This document shows positions 7,820 to 15,034 of a stretch of 64,000 bases of DNA, in pieces (the stretch's first letter is position 1; each line of letters begins with the position of its first letter). The translations under genes were made by a program, and so were the position numbers. The stretch covers positions 124,001 through 188,000 of the forward strand of contig NZ_CP042266.1 of assembly GCF_007856155.1 (NCBI RefSeq). Direction: 5' to 3'. The notes below the pieces were generated by a model. That model saw only the letters and a program-made list of their open reading frames with translations, was not told the DNA's origin and ran no database searches. Source of the DNA: Streptomyces qinzhouensis. GTDB lineage: Bacteria > Actinomycetota > Actinomycetes > Streptomycetales > Streptomycetaceae.

Positions 7820-9043
7820 ATGGCGGTCACCGTCGCTGTGCACGATACGGCCCGGCTGCTGTGCTGGGCGGGGACGGACCCGGCGGACGAACGTGCCGCC
7901 CGGGCCCGGCTGGCCCGCGCCCTGCGCACCGGGACCGCGCTACCGGTGCCCGGCGCGGTGGCGGGGCCGTGGCGCGGGGCGGTGGTCACCACACCCGGCC
8001 GGGCCCTGGCCGACCTCGCGGCCGCCCCGGCACGGCAGGTCCCGGCCCAGGGCCCACGGCCCGTCGCCCTGCTCCTGCCCGGCCAGGGATCCCAGCACCA
8101 CCGCATGGCCAGCGGCCTGTACCGCGAGGAACCCGTCTTCCGGGCCGCCGTCGACCACATTCTCGAGCTGTGGGGAGCCGAGGGCGAAGCCATCCGCGCC
8201 GACTGGCTCGACACCGGCACGGGCCCCGGCCCACGGATCCCCCTCGACGACGGACGCCGCTCCCAGCCACTGCTGTTCACCATCGACCACGCCCTGGGCC
8301 GGCTCCTGATGAGCTGGGGTATCACCCCCGCCGAGGTCCTGGGACACAGCGCCGGTGAAATCGCAGCAGCAACCCTGGCCGGGGTGTTCACCACCGCGGA
8401 AGCCGTCACACTGATCCGCGACCGGGTACGGGCCGCCGCCCGCGTCCCCGCGGGCGGAATGCTCACCGTGGCCGCGTCCCCCGGCGAACTGGGCCCCTAC
8501 CTCTCCGGACAGGTCACCGTCGCAGCCGTCAACGCCCCACGACGCACCATGCTCGCCGGACCGCACCCCGAACTCGCCGCCACCGCAGCCCGCCTCACCC
8601 ACGCCGGGCTCATGTGGCGGCCGGTCCCGGCCACCAGCCCGTTCCACAGCCCCGCCATGGAACCCGCCGCCACCACCACCGAAAAATCCTTCCACGCCCA
8701 CCCCGGGCCCGCCCGGATCCCCGTCCGCTCCGGCTACACCAGCCGGCTCCTCACCCCAGAAGAAACACACTCCCCACGATTCTGGGCCCGCCAGATGACC
8801 GACACCGTCCACTTCGGCCCCGCGCTCACCGAACTCCTCAACAGCGGAGACCGGTTCCTCATCGAGTGCGGGCCCGGCCGCGTCCTCGCATCCCTCGCCA
8901 CCCGACAACCCACCGTACACACCGGAAACAGCACCGTGATGTCCCTACTCCCCGGCGACCGACCCGACCATACCGCGGTCCTCGAAACCGCCGCCGCCCT
9001 CTGGCGAGAAGGCCACCACCCCACACCCCACAACCACCCATAA
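7820..9043 (+). CDS. Discrete acyltransferase (malonyl-type AT) resembling an excised PKS AT domain
   Basis: 407 residues. GQGSQ (88-92), the nucleophile motif GHSAGE (Ser177), Arg202 and the His of SPFHSPAM (His276) give a complete AT active site. The -FHS- version of the specificity motif is closer to the malonyl signature HAFH than to the methylmalonyl YASH. The first 75 residues look like the KS-AT linker of modular PKSs (a VVTTPGRALADLAA segment like VVLGADRDELLAGL), so the gene probably derives from a PKS module rather than from fabD. ATG 7820 has a strong AAGGAGGG site. It follows the ACP/KASIII/SDR genes on the same strand and may load malonyl onto the discrete ACP or act in trans on the PKS. 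Confidence 0.85.
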   Translation: MAVTVAVHDTARLLCWAGTDPADERAARARLARALRTGTALPVPGAVAGPWRGAVVTTPGRALADLAAAPARQVPAQGPRPVALLLPGQGSQHHRMASGLYREEPVFRAAVDHILELWGAEGEAIRADWLDTGTGPGPRIPLDDGRRSQPLLFTIDHALGRLLMSWGITPAEVLGHSAGEIAAATLAGVFTTAEAVTLIRDRVRAAARVPAGGMLTVAASPGELGPYLSGQVTVAAVNAPRRTMLAGPHPELAATAARLTHAGLMWRPVPATSPFHSPAMEPAATTTEKSFHAHPGPARIPVRSGYTSRLLTPEETHSPRFWARQMTDTVHFGPALTELLNSGDRFLIECGPGRVLASLATRQPTVHTGNSTVMSLLPGDRPDHTAVLETAAALWREGHHPTPHNHP

Positions 9044-9374
9044 ACACAACCCACCACACCGACGGACCGACACACCCTGACGGAACGGGACGGGACGGAA
9101 GGCAGAGAAGGGGTACACCCCGGCCGGACAACAATCCCCCCAACCCCACACCCACACACCGGCGGACCGGCGGCGGCGCGGGAACGGGCCTGTCACCGGT
9201 TCCGCGGGCCACTCGGTGACCCAGCCCGCTTGAAGATCATTTCGTTAGGAGTTCTTAGGGGTTCCGTCCCCTCGCGCGCCAGGACGACGATCTCCCCATA
9301 GGGAACGGTCGTCCGGCACCTGCTCGGCCGGGCTCGTTCCGACGGAGCCGGCCGACCACCTCGGAGTCTTCCCC
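9044..9374 (+). other. Intergenic region: possible hairpin and a predicted promoter
   Basis: 330 bp without a gene. An imperfect GC-rich hairpin at about 9175-9206 (GCGGGAACGG against CCGGTTCCGCGG) could end the AT transcript. The 11-bp-periodic activator-like site lies at 9230-9262. The rest shows nothing recognisable. Confidence 0.5.
9229..9262 (+). promoter_or_regulatory. Predicted SARP operator and promoter of the acylase operon
   Basis: Segments TTGAAGA (9230), TTCGTTA (9241) and TTCTTAG (9252) start 11 bp apart, and a TAGGGG box (9256-9261) begins 9 bp after the second heptamer. The distance from the first TTG to the -10-like box is 26 bp, identical to the acp promoter (5079 to 5105). 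The match is weaker than at the acp promoter; shared control by the cluster SARP is inferred. Confidence 0.4.
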
Positions 9375-11774
9375 GTGCGCAGCGCCCTTCGCGGAATCCT
9401 CGCCCCCACCCTCGTTCTGGCCTGTCTCGGCGCCCTGATCGGCGCCGGTCCGGCCACCGGCAACGAGACGGCCCCCGGGACTCTGGCCGTACCCGGCCTG
9501 AACCGCCCCGTCGGTATCACCGTCGACACCTGGGGGGTCTCCCACATCCGGGCCCAGAACAGCGACGACCTGTTCTTCGCCCAGGGCTTCACCGCGGCCC
9601 GTGACCGCCTCTTCCAGATCGACACCTGGCGGCGTGACGGGCTGGGCCGGCTCAGCGAAGTCCTCGGCCCCCGCTACGTCGCTCAGGACACCGCCTCCCG
9701 GCTCTTCCTCTACCGGGGCGACATGGACAAGGAATGGGCGAGCTACCCGGCCCGGACACGCGCCGTCGCCACCGCGTTCGCCGCCGGTATCAACGCCTAC
9801 GTCGACTGGCTGGCCGACCATCCCCAAGCGTTGCCGCCCGAGTTCAGGAAACTCGGCTACCAGCCGGCCCGCTGGGAACCCGAGGACCTCGTCCGTATCC
9901 GTACCCACGCCCTGGGCGACAACCTCCGCAACGAACTCACCCGCGCCCAGATCACCTGCGCGGACGGCATCGAGGCCACCAAAGCCTTCAGGAAACTCGA
10001 ACCCGCCCACACCCCCCGTGTCCCTGCGGGCCTTACGCCCTGCACTATTCCCGCGGATGTCCTGGCCACCTACGAACTCGCGACCGCCGGAGTCACCTTC
10101 CCCACCCCCACCCCCACACCAGCCACCAGCACCCCCACCGCCACGGCCACGGCGGGGGCTAGTGGTGGGGGCAGCAATATGTGGGCGCTGGGCCCCTCAC
10201 GGACCGCGTCGGGGCGGCCCGTCCTGGCCGCCGACCCGCACCGGGCCAGCACCTCCGCCCCCTCCAGCCGCTACCTCGTCCACCTCACCGCCCCCGGGAT
10301 CGACGTCATCGGCGCCGGCGAGCCCTGGAACCCCGGGGTGAGCTTCGGGCACAACGGGCACATCGCGTTCGGCCTCACCAACATGCCGGTCGACCAGAAC
10401 GACCTCTACGTCTACGAACTCGACCCCGCCGACCCCACCCGCTACCGCTACCGGGACGGCTGGGAACCCTTCGACACCGTCCACGACACCATCCCGGTCG
10501 CCGGCACCGCCCCCGCCCCGGCCGCCCTCCGTTTCACCCGCCACGGCCCCGTCATCCGCGTCGACGAAGCGAACAACCGCGCCTACGCCGTCCGTACCGT
10601 GTGGACCGAACCCGGCACCTCCCCCTACCTCGGCAGCCTCGGCTTCCAGCAGGCGAAAAACTTCGACGAATTCACCCGCGGCCTGGAAAGCTGGAAAACC
10701 CCCGGCTCCCACCTCGCCTACGCCGACACCCGCGGCAACATCGGCTCGACCGCGGTCGGGATGACCCCGCGACGCACCGGCGACGGCTACGACGGCCTGC
10801 TGCCCGTACCCGGCGACGGCCGCTACGAGTGGGACGGCTTCCACCACCAGGACGACATGCCCCGCACCCTCAACCCGTCGGCGGGCTACATCGCCCAGGC
10901 CAACGAATACAACTTCCCCCCCGGCCACCGGGTGACCCCCACCCACGAATGGCACCCCCGGTACCGCAAAGACCGCCTCGACGAAGTCCTCACAGCCACC
11001 CAAAACGCCACCCTCCAAGACTCCCTGAACCTCCAGACCGACCAGAAATCCCTCTACGCCACCCGCCTCCTGCCCCACCTCCACACCCTCACCTCCCCCG
11101 ACCCCGACACCCGCAAAGCCCTCGACCTCCTCCGCGGCTTCGACGGAATCGTCTCCGAAAACTCACCCGGCGCCGCACTGTTCGAAATCTGGAGCATGGC
11201 CGTCCTCCGCCCGGCCTGGCTAAAAAAAGTCACCCCCCGCAGCGCGGGCAACCCGTGGTTCTTCGCCGTCCCCGACGTCGGCCTCATGCTCGAATCCTTC
11301 ACCGAACCCGACACCTGGTTCGGCCCCGGCGGCGCCGCGGTACGCGACCGGCTCCTCCTCGACACCCTCCCCGCCGCCTACCGCATCCTCACCACCGCCC
11401 GCGGCCCCGACCCCGCCGCCTGGCACTGGGGCGGCCTGCAGACCCACACCTTCCGCCACCCCCTCGGCCTGGGCCCCGCCCTCGGCCCCACCCCACGCGG
11501 CGGCTCCCACCAGACCGTCCAGTACTCCGCCTACAACCCCGCCAACCTCCAACAACTCGTCGGCCCCGTCTTCCGCATGGCCCTCGACGTCGGGAACTGG
11601 GACGCCTCCCAAACCATCAACGCCCCCGGCCAATCCGGCGACCCCACCCACCCCCACTACAACAACCTCCACACCCCCTGGAAAAACAACCAAACCTTCC
11701 CTCTCCTCTACACCACCACAGCCATCCGGCAACACACCAAAAACCACCTCACCCTCCACCCCACCAACCGGTAA
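9375..11774 (+). CDS. Secreted penicillin-acylase-family (Ntn-hydrolase) acylase
   Basis: 799 residues from GTG 9375 (CGGAG about 8 nt upstream). Residues 1-30 form a signal peptide (RGILAPTLVLACLGALIG hydrophobic core). The N-terminal part (DTWGVSHIRAQNSDDLFFAQGF, here cited in pieces: WGVSHIRA, DLFFAQGF) is the alpha subunit. A Thr/Pro/Ala-rich spacer ends at GGG, and Ser267 in GGGSNMWALG is the autoprocessing site and beta-subunit nucleophile. HNGHIAFGLTN and the Asn in QANEYNFPPGHR fit the oxyanion region of the family, as does the size. It should hydrolyse an amide-linked acyl group outside the cell membrane. It could remove an acyl or peptide mask from the product, as aculeacin-type acylases do on lipopeptides, or degrade a signal. 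The substrate is unknown. Confidence 0.88.
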   Translation: MRSALRGILAPTLVLACLGALIGAGPATGNETAPGTLAVPGLNRPVGITVDTWGVSHIRAQNSDDLFFAQGFTAARDRLFQIDTWRRDGLGRLSEVLGPRYVAQDTASRLFLYRGDMDKEWASYPARTRAVATAFAAGINAYVDWLADHPQALPPEFRKLGYQPARWEPEDLVRIRTHALGDNLRNELTRAQITCADGIEATKAFRKLEPAHTPRVPAGLTPCTIPADVLATYELATAGVTFPTPTPTPATSTPTATATAGASGGGSNMWALGPSRTASGRPVLAADPHRASTSAPSSRYLVHLTAPGIDVIGAGEPWNPGVSFGHNGHIAFGLTNMPVDQNDLYVYELDPADPTRYRYRDGWEPFDTVHDTIPVAGTAPAPAALRFTRHGPVIRVDEANNRAYAVRTVWTEPGTSPYLGSLGFQQAKNFDEFTRGLESWKTPGSHLAYADTRGNIGSTAVGMTPRRTGDGYDGLLPVPGDGRYEWDGFHHQDDMPRTLNPSAGYIAQANEYNFPPGHRVTPTHEWHPRYRKDRLDEVLTATQNATLQDSLNLQTDQKSLYATRLLPHLHTLTSPDPDTRKALDLLRGFDGIVSENSPGAALFEIWSMAVLRPAWLKKVTPRSAGNPWFFAVPDVGLMLESFTEPDTWFGPGGAAVRDRLLLDTLPAAYRILTTARGPDPAAWHWGGLQTHTFRHPLGLGPALGPTPRGGSHQTVQYSAYNPANLQQLVGPVFRMALDVGNWDASQTINAPGQSGDPTHPHYNNLHTPWKNNQTFPLLYTTTAIRQHTKNHLTLHPTNR

Positions 11775-11833
11775 AACACACCCCCCAACCACACCACACC
11801 ACACGACCGGACCGCTTCCAAGGAGCAGCAACC

Positions 11834-12175
11834 ATGGGACACCACTTCTCCCTGACCCTCAACCGGGAAATCACCGAACAGGAAACCGTCACCCTCAAAG
11901 AGAACAGCACCGCGAACCTGTCCTTCACCGACGCCGCCCTGCCCACCGACGCCGACATCGCCGTCACCCGCATCACCTTCGAAGACGAGGTGACCACCAC
12001 CCTCGCCGAAGCCATCGAAGCCGGCCTCGAAACCGTCAGGACCATCCCCGACATCACCATCCCCGGCCTCCACGTCCCCGCCCAACCCACCACCACCACA
12101 ACCGATGCCGACACCGACACCGACACCGCCGCAGACGATGTGGCCGCCGGGCAGAAGACCAAGGCAACCGCATGA
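11834..12175 (+). CDS. Conserved-looking hypothetical protein, 113 residues
   Basis: ATG 11834 follows an AAGGAG site at 7-8 nt. The protein begins MGHHFSLTLNREITEQE, has a mixed beta/alpha middle (ADIAVTRITFEDEV, LAEAIEAGLETV, ITIPGLHVPAQP) and ends in a Thr/Asp-rich tail (TTTTTDADTDTDTAADD). There is no signal peptide or membrane segment. I do not recognise a function. It sits 59 bp after the acylase stop and overlaps the next start by 4 bp (ATGA), so it is translated together with the aldolase-like protein and may be its partner. Codon usage and the ribosome site support a real gene. Confidence 0.75.
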   Translation: MGHHFSLTLNREITEQETVTLKENSTANLSFTDAALPTDADIAVTRITFEDEVTTTLAEAIEAGLETVRTIPDITIPGLHVPAQPTTTTTDADTDTDTAADDVAAGQKTKATA

Positions 12176-12996
12176 ACATCACCCACGAGGAACTCTCTCT
12201 GGAGGGCCTTGAGCCCATTCCCGACGCGGTGCTCGCCGCCAACTACTCCCCCGAAATCCCCGCCGGCTACGACGACCCCGCGCAGGAGCGGCGCTACCGC
12301 AAGGAGCGCCTCGCCGGCGCGCTGCGGCTGTTCGCCCTGTTCGGCTTCGACGAAGGAGTCGCCGGGCACATCAGCGCCCGCGACCCCGAATACCCCCACC
12401 TCTTCTGGGTCAACCCGTTCCTCATCCCCTTCGCGCACGTCAAGGTCAGCGATCTGTCCCTGGTGGACGAACACGGCAACGTACTCAAGGGCAAGTACCC
12501 CATTTCCAAGCCCGCGTTCGTCATCCACGCCAGCATCCACCGTCACCGGCCCGATGTCGTCGGGGCCGCCCACGCGCACTCCATCTACGGCAAAGCCCTC
12601 TCCGCGACGGACCAGTTCATCGAGCCCCTCACCCAGGACGCAGCCGTTTTCTACCAAGATCAGGCGTCTTTCGACGACTACAGCGGTGTGCTGGAAGACC
12701 CTGACGAAGGCAACCGTCTGGCCACCGCGCTCGGCGACAAGAAGGCCATCATTCTCCGTAACCACGGGCATCTCACGGTCGGCAAATCCGTCGACTCCGC
12801 CGCCTACTGGTACATCACGATGGAACGCTCCGCACAAACCCAGCTCGTGGCGAAGGCCGCGGGCCCGACCCGGGAGATCAGCCCCGAGTACGCCAAACTG
12901 ACCTATGACCAGACGGGTATGGACGAAGCCGGCTGGATGCAGTTCCAACCCCTCTACGACCACATCGTCCGCACCCAACCCGACCTACTCGACTGA
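12172..12996 (+). CDS. Class II aldolase/adducin-family protein
   Basis: 274 residues. The Zn-binding histidines of the family are present: His134 and His136 in GAAHAHSIYGKAL and His198 in ILRNHGHLTVG. GVAGHISARDPE (62-73) is the substrate-loop motif in its adducin-like form. Where sugar-phosphate aldolases have the catalytic Glu (SSE), this protein reads ISKPAFVIHASIHR, as in adducin-type members, so classical aldol chemistry is doubtful. It starts inside the stop of the 113-residue protein (ATGA). Such proteins can act as aldolases, epimerases or decarboxylases on small carboxylates. Its role here is unknown; modification of an extender or released chain is a guess. Confidence 0.8.
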   Translation: MNITHEELSLEGLEPIPDAVLAANYSPEIPAGYDDPAQERRYRKERLAGALRLFALFGFDEGVAGHISARDPEYPHLFWVNPFLIPFAHVKVSDLSLVDEHGNVLKGKYPISKPAFVIHASIHRHRPDVVGAAHAHSIYGKALSATDQFIEPLTQDAAVFYQDQASFDDYSGVLEDPDEGNRLATALGDKKAIILRNHGHLTVGKSVDSAAYWYITMERSAQTQLVAKAAGPTREISPEYAKLTYDQTGMDEAGWMQFQPLYDHIVRTQPDLLD

Positions 12997-13006
12997 CGGG
13001 CCGGCC

Positions 13007-13070
13007 GGGCGCGGCCTCCCCGGCATGCCGCAAGGCACCCGGCGGGGGCCGCGGCGCCGGGCTCTGCCCG
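13007..13070 (+). terminator. Possible GC-rich terminator after the aldolase-like gene
   Basis: The stretch GGCCGGGCGCGGCCTCCCCGG can pair imperfectly with CCCGGCGGGGGCCGCGGCGCC downstream, forming a strong stem. There is no T tract, as is usual in actinomycetes. Mismatches make this tentative. Confidence 0.3.
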
Positions 13071-13120
13071 GACTTGACGCAGGGGCCGCGGGCGGTGAGA
13101 GAAATAATCCGCCGCCCTCC

Positions 13121-13137
13121 CGTACTGTGGTTGCGCC
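13121..13137 (+). promoter_or_regulatory. Possible leaderless promoter of the response regulator gene
   Basis: TACTGT fits the actinomycete -10 consensus TANNNT and ends about 9 nt before ATG 13138. No Shine-Dalgarno sequence precedes the ATG (GGTTGCGCC), which fits a leaderless transcript. No convincing -35 box is seen at the right distance; a TTGACG at about 13074 is too far for this -10. Confidence 0.35.
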
Positions 13138-13779
13138 ATGACTGACATCACCTTATTGCTGGTAGACGACCACCCCGTCGTACGAGACGGACTGCGCGGC
13201 ATGTTCGCCACCGCCCCCGGATTCACCGTCCTCGGAGAATCGTCGAGCGGCGTCGAGGCCGTGGACATGACGTTCCGCCTCGATCCCGACGTCGTGCTGA
13301 TGGACCTGCGGATGCCCGGCGGCAACGGGGTCGACGCCATCGCCGAACTGACCCGGCGCGGCGCGCGTTCCCGGGTCCTGGTCCTGACCACCTACGACAC
13401 GGACACCGACACGCTCCCCGCCATCGAGGCGGGTGCGACCGGATACCTCCTCAAGGACGCCCCTCGCGATGAGCTGCTCGCCGCGGTACGGGCCGCCGCC
13501 GACGGCCGGGCCGTTCTGTCACCGGCAGTCGCGTCCCGGCTGTTCAACGCGGTCCGCGGCCCGGCGGCGCCCGGCAGCGAGGCGCTCTCGGGCCGCGAAC
13601 GCGAAGTCCTCGCACTCGTCGCCCGCGGCACGTCCAACCGTGAGATCGCGGCGAAGCTGTTCATCAGCGAGGCGACGGTGAAGACCCATTTGACGCATAT
13701 CTACGGCAAGCTGGGTGTCAAGGACCGGGCCGCGGCGGTCGCGGCCGGCTATGACCGGGGCATCCTCGGCCGGCCCTGA
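13138..13779 (+). CDS. NarL/FixJ-type response regulator (orphan)
   Basis: 213 residues. The receiver domain has the acidic pair Asp10/Asp11, phosphoacceptor Asp56 in VLMDLRMPGG, TTYD and the Lys of YLLKDA. Residues about 148-210 are a LuxR-type HTH (LSGREREVLALVARG, ISEATVKTHLTHIYGKLGV). No histidine kinase gene is in the window. Codon 6 is the rare TTA (13153-13155), so translation should depend on the bldA tRNA early in the ORF. No ribosome site is seen, so the message may be leaderless. It is followed by the large palindrome that ends transcription from both sides. It could regulate this cluster or be an unrelated flanking gene. Confidence 0.93.
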   Translation: MTDITLLLVDDHPVVRDGLRGMFATAPGFTVLGESSSGVEAVDMTFRLDPDVVLMDLRMPGGNGVDAIAELTRRGARSRVLVLTTYDTDTDTLPAIEAGATGYLLKDAPRDELLAAVRAAADGRAVLSPAVASRLFNAVRGPAAPGSEALSGREREVLALVARGTSNREIAAKLFISEATVKTHLTHIYGKLGVKDRAAAVAAGYDRGILGRP

Positions 13780-13796
13780 CGGCGGCGGTCGTACCG

Positions 13797-13852
13797 CCCC
13801 CGGGCCGTCGGGTGCGCAAACCACGTGGTTTGCGCACCCGACGGCCCGGGGG
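13797..13852. terminator. Bidirectional terminator: perfect 56-bp palindrome
   Basis: The two 28-bp arms meet at 13824/13825 without a loop or mismatch (centre ACCACGTGGT, ends CCCCCGGG and CCCGGGGG). It lies between the convergent stops of the response regulator (13779) and FkbH-like gene (13863). A long GC-rich stem without a T tract is typical of actinomycete terminators, and the symmetry serves both strands. Confidence 0.85.
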
Positions 13853-13862
13853 TTCGGTGTTT

Positions 13863-14969
13863 TCAGGGGTGTGCACCCCGCGCCGCTCCGGCGGCGCCGA
13901 GGGCCGGGACGGTGACGCGCATGGTGGTGGGCGCGGGGCGGGGTTCGGCTGCCAGGTGGCGGAGTTCGATGCCCTCGCGTTCTCCGGAGGCGGCCGGCAG
14001 GCCGGTGAGGCAGTCGCAGGCGTCGTCGGTGAAGCCGGCGAACCGGTAGGCGATCTCCATCATCCGGTTGCGGTCGGTCCGGCGGAAGTCGGCGGCCAGG
14101 TGGACGCCGGCCGCGGCGGCCTCGTCGATCAGCCGGTTGAGGAGGACGGAGCCCGCGCCGAAGGAGACCACCCGGCAGGAGGTGGCCAGCAGCTTCAGGT
14201 GCCAGACCCGCTCGTGGTAGCCGATCAGCAGCACTCCCACCGCGCCGTGGGGGCCGAAGCGGTCGGTGAGGGTGACGGTGAGCACGTCGTGCCCGGGGTC
14301 GGTGATCAGGGCCCGCAGGTCGGCGTCGGAGTAGTGGACGCCGGTGGCGTTCATCTGGCTGGTGCGCAGGGTGAGTTCCTCGACCCGGGAGAGGTCGGCG
14401 TCATCGGCGCGTTTGATCTCCATGACGAGTTCCAGGGAGCGCAGGAACTCCTCGTCGGGGCCGGTGAAGTTCTCACGTTCCGCGGTGCGTCTGAAGCCCG
14501 CCTGGTACATGTCGCGGCGGCGGCGGGCGTCGACGGTGACGACGGCGGGGCTGAACTCGGGGAGGTCGGTGAGCGCCGCGGCCTGGCCGGCGTCGTAGCA
14601 GCGGATTTCCGGGTGGTGGTAGGTGACTTCGGCGCGTTCGGCGGGCTGGTCGTCGATGAAGGCGATGGCCGACGGTGCGAAGTTGATCCGGTCCGCTATC
14701 TCCTTGACCGACTGGGACTTGGGGTGCCAGCCGATCTGCGGCAGTACGAAGTAGTCGGCGATGCCGAGTGCTTCGAGCCGTTGCCAGGCGTGGTCGTGGT
14801 CGTTCTTGCTGGCCACGGATTGGAGGATGCCCCGGGCGTCGAGTTCGACGATGGTACGGCGGATCTCGTCCGGGAGGACTACCTCGGAGTCCTCCAGCAG
14901 GGTTCCCCGCCACAGAGTGTTGTCGAGGTCCCAGACCAAACATTTGACGAGGGCGGGTGCTTCGGACAA
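13863..14969 (-). CDS. fkbH: FkbH-like HAD-family glyceryl-ACP synthase
   Basis: 368 residues. It takes 1,3-bisphosphoglycerate, dephosphorylates it and loads the glyceryl group on the dedicated ACP, the first step to hydroxymalonyl- or methoxymalonyl-ACP. The HAD motif is Asp14-Leu-Asp16 in VWDLDNTLWRG, followed by SKND and FIDDQPAER; the C-terminal half is the acyltransferase-like part (AVGVLLIGY, RRTDRNRMMEIAYRF). The start is taken as TTG 14969, because a GAAGGAG site lies 7 nt before it and no ATG or GTG fits; longer frames run into the upstream gene. It is the last gene of the PKS operon, 65 bp after the acyl-CoA dehydrogenase stop. FkbH homologues in tetronate pathways do the same loading, but the neighbouring dehydrogenases point to the extender pathway. 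Confidence 0.92.
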   Translation of the reverse strand: MSEAPALVKCLVWDLDNTLWRGTLLEDSEVVLPDEIRRTIVELDARGILQSVASKNDHDHAWQRLEALGIADYFVLPQIGWHPKSQSVKEIADRINFAPSAIAFIDDQPAERAEVTYHHPEIRCYDAGQAAALTDLPEFSPAVVTVDARRRRDMYQAGFRRTAERENFTGPDEEFLRSLELVMEIKRADDADLSRVEELTLRTSQMNATGVHYSDADLRALITDPGHDVLTVTLTDRFGPHGAVGVLLIGYHERVWHLKLLATSCRVVSFGAGSVLLNRLIDEAAAAGVHLAADFRRTDRNRMMEIAYRFAGFTDDACDCLTGLPAASGEREGIELRHLAAEPRPAPTTMRVTVPALGAAGAARGAHP

Positions 14970-15034
14970 GGGTCGCTCCTTCGGGACAGCTGTTACTGCG
15001 TCGTCGTGGTGGCGGAACGGGGTGGGGGTGGCCG

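Noticed and set aside
13863..14969. Tetronate pathway assignment for the FkbH-like gene
   Set aside because: Tetronate clusters also have FkbH homologues and a KASIII, but here FkbI-, FkbJ- and FkbK-like genes are adjacent and overlapping, which defines the hydroxymalonyl/methoxymalonyl route.
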